From: Macropodus opercularis
Taxonomy: Eukaryota > Chordata > Actinopteri > Anabantiformes > Osphronemidae
Direction: 5' to 3'
NCBI GenBank assembly: GCA_030770545.1
Contig: CM061097.1
Location: 21,388,501 to 21,452,500 of the forward strand
Length of the DNA: 64,000 nucleotides
Every line of letters starts with the position of its first letter. Position 1 is the stretch's first letter. Of this stretch, positions 55,701 through 64,000 are shown one piece after another. The position numbers and the translations under genes are program-made. The notes under the pieces were generated by a model. The model searched no databases, had not been told where the DNA came from, and saw nothing but the letters and a program-made list of their open reading frames with translations.

Positions 55701-57282
55701 GGCACACACAGAAGCATCATCAGCAAACCCCCCCGGCCCCAGACACGATCTCCAGCATCATGAGCATCAGCCAGAACCGTCTAAAAAGCAGGAGGCTGTG
55801 GAAGCAGGAAGGGAGGAGTCAGGCCTCCACGCAGCTCCCGCGTCGTCTCCATCCAATGAAGACCCATGAAAATGCAGAGGCAGCACACGCGTACGATAGG
55901 ATAGAAACGTGGTGAGAAGAAACAAGTACGTCTCAGCATGAAGCCACTCGTGAATGTGCATCATCAAAGGTCAGAGGTCACTTCTAGGCAAAAAGATGAA
56001 GAGACAGTAAACCACGATGGAACACGTCTGAGAAAACCTTGAAGTGTGTTGATATTAGGAAATTCTTCAGGCGCTGGGGTAGAACGTGAACATGAATAAT
56101 ATTAATAATAATAAATAAATGTCGCAGCCATAAACAGCCTCCCCAGCTTCTAGTCCAACAGATCAACAGGCTCCTACTAAGTTACTGGTATTATGATTAA
56201 AAGTCATACGCCTTTAATTAGCTAAAACAATAAAAGAGTATTAACATTTAGCTTAACTTTGACTGTGAACAGCAAAGTAGAGACTTTCTCTTGTGTTTCG
56301 TGTCAGATATCGGGTGAAATCAGAGGTAGCTTTGATATCTGAGCTGATGAAAGTCAGTCAATGCAGCAGCTGGAAGGCTCGAACGCATTTATGTCCACTC
56401 CAGAGAGTAGAGTAGAGGTCTGACGCGCCACGACGGGCTGCGCTTCACACATCACAAGCCGAGGCTTGAAAAACCTCTCTAACACCACCCAAGAACAGCC
56501 GGAGCAGCATCTTCACTAGCAGCTCAATAACTGATTAGCAAGAATCAGGAAGCTACAGGTAACAGCTAAAGACAGGAAGGAAGGAAAGCTCACACTATTA
56601 TCAGTAAAAACCAAAGAACCTGGTCCCTGGGTTTCAACCTTCAAGCTCGGCTGCTTTGGACGCTTTAAATTGGATCCTTGTGATAATTGGAGATCGACTG
56701 AACACAAAAACACCAGGAGCGTTGAAAGCGTCACCTCCACCGCTCTACTGCTACGAGTGATTCAAGGTGAGTCTTAGACGGTAGAGCAGCACTAAAGTCT
56801 GTCTGGATGTACAATGATGTGAGTAAGGTCCGTCCCACGGTTCTGCCAGTGGCGTGAAGAGTGTGATGTGTTTGCGGCTGGGATGGGCTCAGCAGGCCAA
56901 GCGTCGTCTGCTCGGCTACCGTTGACAGAGCAACTAAGAGAAGCTCCACTCATGGCTCCGTGTGGGAATGAACAGGTGTCAAACAAGGGATTAAACCTGA
57001 GTTAACACAACAGTGTCTGAAAAACGGATTCAGGTCAAAAAGCTGCTCAAACGTCACGTCTACTCTGAATAAGAGTTTCTAGAGGCTGGAAGTCTGGCGT
57101 CTAATGCTTGACTACACTCATAAATATCTGTCCCCTTCTTCTTCTTTTATGGCTCTAAACGCTTTTCTCCCACGAAGGCTGAGCCTACAGGCCGCGGTGC
57201 CGCTTCAGGAAGGAAGCTCCGGCTGCGTCTCAGAGCTGGTCTAGGTGCCTTTCATCGAAAGCTGCCTACATAAACGGCCACG
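52711..57282. other. Region between the kinase gene and the minus-strand gene
   Basis: No coding exon supported. A minus-strand AATAAA (plus-strand tttatt at 54318-54323, in gtctttattggaagc) could end the transcript of the minus-strand gene with a 3-kb 3' UTR. A DR1 motif (AGGTCA-G-AGGTCA) lies at 55968-55980. Remaining ORFs look like chance. Confidence 0.4.
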
Positions 57283-60200
57283 TCAGAGGTCATCGTAGTC
57301 CAGCAGCTTCGAGTGCTGACGCGTTTTCCACAGGCGGAACAGGCGGAAGTCGAAGTACATCTCGATCATCTCTTTCCCTGGAGCGAGAACAAAGCAGGAG
57401 AAACACAGGGTTACAGTGGAGCGAAGACGACGTAGCTGGTCATGACTCACGGTTCTGTGGAGGAGCTGCCCCTCCTCAGGCCATTTGACCTTTGACCTTA
57501 TTGGCTGCAGCCCCTGTAACAACCCCTGACTTCACTCTGCCTGGAGCAGTGTCTGTGATCCACCAGCGTTAAAGCCCAGCCGTCGTTTACTGGTAAAGAC
57601 GCGGTCGCAGCGTCTCCGCTGTCGTGGCTCAGACGCGCTTGGACTAAGTGGACTGAGTGTAAATGAAAGCTTGGCTCAGGGCGTTTCCTCCGTGGGGAGG
57701 CTGCTGCTGCTCGTTTCTGGTGGGACTGACACAGCTACCGTACCCATGTTGCGCCTCACTGTGGGGCTCTCACCCTGCGCAGACAGCTCCAGAGGGGACT
57801 GGAATTCAACCGAGGACGGTCTCATCAGCCTCTTCAGGGTCTGAATCAGCTGAGGGGCAGAGAACATGTCATGAGAGGAGGACACACTTGATTACACACG
57901 TTAAATTCTCCTTGTGCTCCCAGGCTCTGCTGAGGAGCCGTGACACCCAGCTCCGTGCCAAACTCGCTCCCCATCGCAGGGGGCTTGAATGCGTCTTGTT
58001 ATTCCTGCTCAGTCCTTCCTGCCAGTCACATAACGTCAGGACATTATGCTCCTGAAACATCTCAACATATTCATATTTGTTGGTCATTTCAAACAGGTAG
58101 TTTATATTATAGCATGACAAGCAAAGATGTTAACTTTCAGACTGTGGTGAGGGCTGGAGAGGCGTCTCTGAGGGAGCTACTCCTAGCGAGGACGCTGGCT
58201 CCCCCTGCTGTGACGCCAAATGTCACAGGATGAACAGTGTCACAGCGTCCTCAGCCTGGATGAACAGGCTGAGGACGCGTATAATGGATGCAGTGCGTCT
58301 GTTCATACTAGACGTTCTCCTCGCTTCTACTGGTGCCGCTGTGCCTGCACCTGCGCTCGTTTCACCACGTGAACCACGCGTTTCGCTGTTTCACTGGGAT
58401 AATGGGAACCGACCGCGTCAAGCTGATGTCACTCCCCATTATTACCTTCAATAATGATGTTGTTATGGTGTTTGTGGGGCATTATATGTATCTATGCAGG
58501 TATTATTATCACTATTCCTCATTATCTAATTGATGTTTTCTTTTGTCGCTGTCGGCTGCATCGTGTTCTGCTCGGTTCCGTCTTTCTCTTCTTGCACCCT
58601 CCGCCCGTCCACCCCGTCCACCCCGTCCAACCCCAAGGATGACATTTCCTTTTACTGGACCACATCAAACACACACAGCTCTTCAAACCACGAGGCTCAT
58701 CATTAATAACCCTCCTGAAGAAGCTAAACTGTCCATCGCGACACAGGCTGCTGCTAAACTACCAAACTACTAACTTCATTTGTTAATGTGGACTTTATCT
58801 AACAGGCATGTTCTCGTGATAAACTCAACCAAAATTCTTCTGGTAAATGGATCATAGTCTATTTTTGTATGAAAGCCTGTTGGCTTTTCTACACAGTTAA
58901 TTATATACTGCAGGCGCTTTCTTTCATGTGAATTGGTCCTACACAACAGAATTACATTCATAGAAGAGCTAGAACAGTTTTTCTTTTTTATCGACTTTAA
59001 TCTTGTTGTTAACGTTGAGATTTAATATCCATATAATAAAACCCAGGCTTCCGTCACATGGCGGTAACTGCCCACCGCCCGATGGCTGCGACTGTGGTAG
59101 TAAACAACCACACGCGCCATCGTACCGTGTGACGTCCTGGAGGAATATCTGTTTTACATTTGTTTTAGTGAGCATGTGCTGAAGGTGCAACCAGGAACTG
59201 TGTGTTAGTCTGAGAGGTGTAGGTGTCTCCTCACACACTGCAGGGCTCAGCGATGTGACAGCCAGCAGACGCTGTGTGCGTGTGTGGTCACGTCAAAGAC
59301 ACAAACCCACCTTCTCTCCATTGGCGCTACCCAACACGTAGCAGCCCATGATGTGGATGAGGTTGGGCTCCGGGTTCAGTTTACTCATCAGCCGGCTGAG
59401 CCGCCGCCAGAACCTGGGCAGAACAGGTGCGAAGGTGACGAGACCAACACGGCAGCAGCTGATGGACAGCGGCCTTTAGTCTGCACTGCAAGTGTGTTTG
59501 ATGGCGAACATTTGATCCAGAAACGCACGGTCGTGTGACATGTGTCTTACTGAATCATGTCCTCTTCCTTCTCCACTTTGGCGAAGGTGGCCACTTTATT
59601 CTTCAGCAGATACAGGTGTCCTGGACCTCCCTGCGGAGAGAACAGCACAGTGCTCAACACGGCTACGGAGCCGTGGCTTTGTGGCCAAGCAGGCAGTCTG
59701 AGCCCTGTCTTCATTAACAAAAGCTACAGGACGACTGACTCTGTATTCTGGGACGTGGCGGTACAGCAGTTCTCCTAGAAACACATCCAAGAATCCACTT
59801 TATTCAAACTGTTACTCTGTGGAAATGAAGACGACCCTGGGTTCGAAAGACCTCAGCAGCAAGACGGTCGTCTGAGGGGAGAGTCAGCTCTGAGCTCTGA
59901 GCTCAAGGCTCGTTACGCTGGTATAGCAAACACCACGTTGTTAAAGAGTCGCCTGTCAAACAATACTGGTAAAAGTCAGACTAACCTGACTTGCAGTGAT
60001 TCATTACTAATTCAGCCAATACGTCACAATAGTCTCAAATCAGTGATCTAGTCTCTTACTGTACCTGGCAGAAAATGAGCATGTTCCACATCCTGCAACC
60101 TTTTCTGTACGTGGTCAACTTCTTCTCTATCTCCTCTGGCAGACAGACAGAAAGAAGAGGAGCAACACAGTCACGTTGCACGGCCATAATGGAGACATGG

Positions 60201-62122
60201 GGTCCGTCCGTCCAGCCGTTAGTCCGTCTGTCCGTCCAGCCGTTAGTCCGTCTGTCCGTCCAGCCGTTAGTCCGTCCGTCCGTCCAGCCGTTAGTCCGTC
60301 CGTCCGTCCAGCCGTTAGTCTGTCCATCTGTTAGTCTGTCCGTTCATTAGTTTGTCCGTCTATCGTCTATTGAGTCATCTCTCCACTTCAGTGAGCTCGG
60401 ACTCATTCCACCCTCATCCTATTCACGTTTGCACAGGAGCATTCCATTTCATTTTCACTCGACATGTTCCATACACTCACCAATGATGTCATCAAATGTG
60501 GCATGTTCGTGGTCCTACGGATGGTAAAATAAAGAATAAATAAAAATTATTATTACTAATGCTGCAGGTTTTAACAGATGCAGTTCTTTAAAGCCATACA
60601 TGTACGTTTCACAACATCAGTACAAAACCAGCGTGAACGGTTCATTTCCATCTTCCCTGCCTAGAGGTCAAGACCTGTGGAAATTAGACCAGAGCATCTG
60701 TCTCCTCGTCCCAGAAACGATCAGGATCAACATCACCTCCTAGTAGGACAGTCATATTTTAGCCTGTATTTAATCAGCTAAATGAGTCAATGAGATGTCG
60801 GGTTTTAAAGGTTGTGCTGTGGGATTCCGTGTCACCGCGGGTCCTTAATGGTCTTAGTTCTGGTTCTGTGTCACATATGCTCGTATCCCATGAACCACGT
60901 GGAGCCCTCAGCTCTTCTAGTAGCTGCTTCCTCCTACCTGAAGAAGTGAGGGCTGCAAACATCCTTGTTACATCTGAGCTGCATCAATAAAGTCAGACTA
61001 GGGCTGCTACTCACATAAAGAATGGGGATGATAGAGGGGTCATCCCTGCGGATGATGTTGGGAAGGTATTCAGCCTTAGGGACCTTGGAGGATATGAGCT
61101 GTGGAAAATGGGAGAGTGAAAAAGGTCTGGCTGCATAGATTAATATTCTGGTTATGTTTTCAGTTGGACATAGCAAGAACTCGCACCATGATTTTTGGTG
61201 GGATGAAGTCGTCTCCGTCGCAGGCCGCTCTCTCCGCTTCCCTGTCATCCTCCCACTCATCCTCATCCAGCCCTTCATCGAGAGTCCCTGAGCAGGTCTG
61301 AAGCTCGCCACCTGGTTCGCACGCGAGAACAAAGGGCGACATGAAAGGACAGCGCACAGCCTGGATTAGAGGCTGAAAGCAACGCACCCGTCTCTCTGAT
61401 CCGACAGCACAGGAGGGAGGGGCTTCTAGACTATGTGCGCGTCGCGTCAACTCACCGTCTCTGGAGTCGTGCAGTGACTCGGGCTTGACGGGGGTGGGGT
61501 CACTCCACGAGCGACTGAAGCTCTTGGCTCGGCGGTCGGCGAAGGCTGATTGAGTTGAGAGCACGGGAGCCGTTAACACACCGACACACACCCCGAGTTT
61601 CTGGCAGTGATGGTACTGTAGTTACATACATGCAGCTGCAGAGACGGGCAGGTACACTCCAGGGTGCGACACTGCAGAGAACACAAACGACGGCAGCGTT
61701 ATTCACACACATCAAAGGTACAGCAGTTCAAGAGGCTTGACTCGGTTAACTAAGGAATAAATGCGCTTTTATTGGCCTCAGCATCGTGTTCCTTCTACCG
61801 TAAAGTCACATCCACTGCTCTAAGGTCAGAGGACGGACGGTGTGTGAACAACGCTCACGTTGCTGGTAAAGCATCAATTTCCAAATAGTTTCTCTATCAC
61901 CTTAAGTCATCCCCTGACGTTGAGCAGCCTCCTGTGTGTCTAACTGTCACCTCACTGCAAACAGCAAAACGCTTTGGATCCACTGGCAACATGAAACCAG
62001 TGTGTAGTTATTCACTGAAACACACGTTAACCTGCTGTACTGACGTCATGCACACACTGAAGGACTTACTCTGGGCCTTCGTCCTGCGGCTGCCCACCAT
62101 TCTAAGATGCTTGCGGAAATTT
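57283..62122 (-). CDS. Conserved unnamed protein, C-terminal ten exons (269 aa visible), 5' end missing
   Basis: Minus-strand exons in transcript order: 62122-62070, 61545-61456, 61311-61187, 61098-61015, 60514-60481, 60135-60065, 59630-59551, 59413-59311, 57849-57774, 57377-57283. All have GT/AG borders; phases agree and the 811 nt join in frame to a TGA at 57283-57285. Segments in order: NFRKHLRMVGSRRTKAQ; FSRSWSDPTPVK (basophilic phospho-site type); a very acidic linker (LDEGLDEDEWEDDREAE); DDFIPPKIM then LISSKVPKAEYLPNIIRRDD; DHEHATFDDIIE; MLIFCQGGPGHLYLLKNKVA; FWRRLSRLMSKLNPEPNLIH; PLELSAQG; and FDFRLFRLWKTRQHSKLLDY at the C-terminus. No signal peptide or membrane segment in this part. 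It reads as a slowly evolving soluble protein that I believe has vertebrate orthologues, but I cannot name it or assign a function. The start and upstream exons were not found. Confidence 0.8.
57486..57498 (-). promoter_or_regulatory. DR1 motif on the minus strand (TGACCTTTGACCT)
   Basis: Reverse complement is AGGTCA-A-AGGTCA, an exact DR1, in the last intron of the minus-strand gene. Motif match only. Confidence 0.3.
58245..58278. repeat. Perfect 14-bp inverted repeat, 6-base loop
   Basis: GCGTCCTCAGCCTG and CAGGCTGAGGACGC flank gatgaa, in the intron between the last-but-two and last-but-one exons of the minus-strand gene. The word gatgaacag occurs both before the left arm and across the loop. 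Confidence 0.93.
60203..60325. repeat. 24-bp minisatellite, about five copies
   Basis: Unit tccgtc(t/c)gtccgtccagccgttag (24 bp) in an intron of the minus-strand gene, decaying into tctgtccatctgttag at the right end. It creates short open frames on both strands that are not genes. Confidence 0.9.
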
Positions 62123-64000
62123 CTTCCCGTGTGAGGAAGAGAAAGAGAGAGAGACGAAGAATGAGTCAGGTTAGAAGAGCAGATAAACAGAAGCCAGTCC
62201 ACCTCCTCACTCCTGGGCCGCTTCGGTCATTGGTCAACATATTCAAGTGACATGAATTTCAATTTTTATTCCTTAACATGTCCACAGCAGATGCTTCAAG
62301 ACTGAGATTAACTCAAATTAACCCTCGCTGGGCCTTCGAGGGGTCAAACGACCCCACTGTGAACTCGGAGGCGGAGCTGTAAATTTAGCCACGTTTCTTG
62401 GTGTTACCCTGAAAAGGAGGCGACGCTTCCTACTGCTACGCTGTCAAAAAGAAAAGCAGGAATAACCCGATTTCCATGGAAATGAGCGCTCACCCCACAA
62501 CATTCTAGTCTATGCAGCGCTGCACCTGCGTCCTTCACACCCCGAGTGTGAAACTGGGTCAGCGTTGGTACCTCTGTGGTAAGTGTCACACATGACACCA
62601 CGTCAATAAAAAGCAAACCAAACACTAGCCTGGTTCACGAAAGCCTCAGTGTGTGCGTTTAGTCTGGAGCTATCTCGCAGTCATTTCACACAGCACTGTT
62701 GACATGTCAGAAGAGCCTAAAACAGAGCCATGACTCAGGGCAGAGGGTCTGCAGGTCCGCCAACGCTGCAGAAGCTTGTAAAGTCACTAACACGTGTACG
62801 TCTGCGTGAACCGGGACCTGGCAGAAAGACGTAGAACACGCATGCGTACAGTGTCTGCAAACGTGACAGGATGTCCAGTTCATTAAATGGCTTTCTGTTC
62901 TACTCTGCCTGAAACCAAGCAGCTTGTTCTGCTACAAACACACGAACGGACAAACTGGACTCAAACGCAGAGCGACGTCAGCAGTCGCAGTAAGATGGAA
63001 CATAAAGTCTTTATCTAACGAACAGAGAACATACAAACCCTAAAATTAGACAAATCCTAGAAAAACACAAAACGCTGCCTGGAGCTGGATCTAACTGGAT
63101 TTGGAATTCAAAAGAACAAAAACGCTGAAATGGTAACAATGTGGAAACTCACTAGGAAACTACGAGCCGACCACGAGCCAACTTACGCCATTACACACCT
63201 GATGACGAGTTAACCCTTAACCGGCGGAGACGTGTTAGCGTGTCCTCGCTGGATGTGTCTATTCTGGACTGAACAGCTCCAGACGTCTCCACTCGTCTTG
63301 TTCTAGTGTTTTTATGTCATTCTGCACTTTAGACCGTTTGATTTACACATGGTTCCTCTGACAGGAGCGTTTTCACCGCTTGTAGTCCAAACGCATTTTT
63401 TCTGCTTCACAAATTAAGTCAAGTCCTCCCTAAGAAGCTTGAATACGTCTGACGAAGAGGGAAATAACGTTTTTCCCTCCCCCAGCGCGACGCGGTCTAT
63501 TCACTGGAAATACTGAAAAGGGAATTTAACCAGGTTCTATATGAAATCAGCATAGAAAGCACAAATATGACACGAAAGGTTGTTTCACAGTTATGGCTGG
63601 TGGAGGCTGAGGCCCACTGTACACATTGACACAGTGAAAACGGGGATGATGGCTGTGTTTCCATTGCGCATGGTGGCTCCAGGGCTTTTCTCGACTCCTC
63701 TGTACCTTGACGTGCCGCCGGCGTCTCCCTTCCGTTCTGGGACACGTTGTGTAATGTGGCTTTTTATGGGACTCATGGAAGTGAGGTTTAGTAATTTAAT
63801 GATGACTACACAAGAGAAAAGGCACAATGAACAATAACAGACACACTAACGCTGTCGGTGAAGAGCAGCCAGTAAATGACCTACACACACAATAATACAA
63901 ACGCTACACACAATGAGGACAACGTCTGGCTGCGATACGGTAGATGTCATCCACAGAAGAAGCCTTAACGACCAACACAGCAGCCAATAATGAGACCAAC
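62123..64000. other. Upstream part of the minus-strand gene or intergenic DNA
   Basis: The 5' continuation of the minus-strand gene must lie here or beyond the window, but I found no further exon I can defend. 62,940-63,220 (ggactcaaacgcagagc, aaagtctttatctaacgaac) and 63,560-63,740 have the style of decayed fish interspersed repeats; no boundaries were visible. Confidence 0.35.

Noticed and set aside
60127..60350. Open frames with repetitive VQPLVRPS or DGLTAGRT text
   Set aside because: They are translations of the 24-bp minisatellite in an intron of the minus-strand gene.

Overview
The window is vertebrate nuclear DNA, most likely from a teleost (ray-finned) fish. The reasons are GT-AG introns throughout, tenascin-C, beta-1,3-galactosyltransferase and TESK/LIMK-type kinase genes, a tenascin-C with a fish-like short alternatively spliced region, and interspersed repeats whose wording is typical of teleost genomes. 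There is no sign of bacterial or viral gene organisation. The species cannot be named from the sequence.

Layout. 1-10,230 is intergenic or far-upstream DNA with a LINE endonuclease fragment (about 4,560-4,990) and one unexplained minus-strand ORF. 10,238-39,615 is the tenascin-C gene (tnc, plus strand): a probable non-coding first exon, a 7-kb first intron, then 22 coding exons (17,552-38,515). My exon model joins without a frame break into 5,076 nt, a 1,691-residue protein: signal peptide, oligomerisation region, 12.5 EGF repeats in one exon, ten fibronectin III (FNIII) domains and a C-terminal fibrinogen globe. Intron DNA between FNIII 2 and 3 holds a 2-kb minisatellite with about 97 WGATAR motifs, and two tnc introns hold long perfect hairpins. 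40,559-41,539 is an intronless beta-1,3-galactosyltransferase. 42,561-52,705 is a TESK/LIMK-related kinase gene with eight coding exons (46,228-52,176) encoding only 316 residues. 57,283-62,122 holds ten minus-strand exons coding the last 269 residues of a conserved protein I cannot name; its 5' part lies beyond what I could find, probably outside the window.

The genes do not form a functional unit in the bacterial sense. Tenascin-C is a secreted matrix protein, the galactosyltransferase is a Golgi type II enzyme, and the kinase is probably cytosolic; no shared pathway is implied by their adjacency. I did not find a wholly new system. The most unusual items are the GATA-rich minisatellite, the loss of the FNIII-3 RGD motif, the perfect intronic hairpins, the tail-less kinase and the unnamed minus-strand gene.
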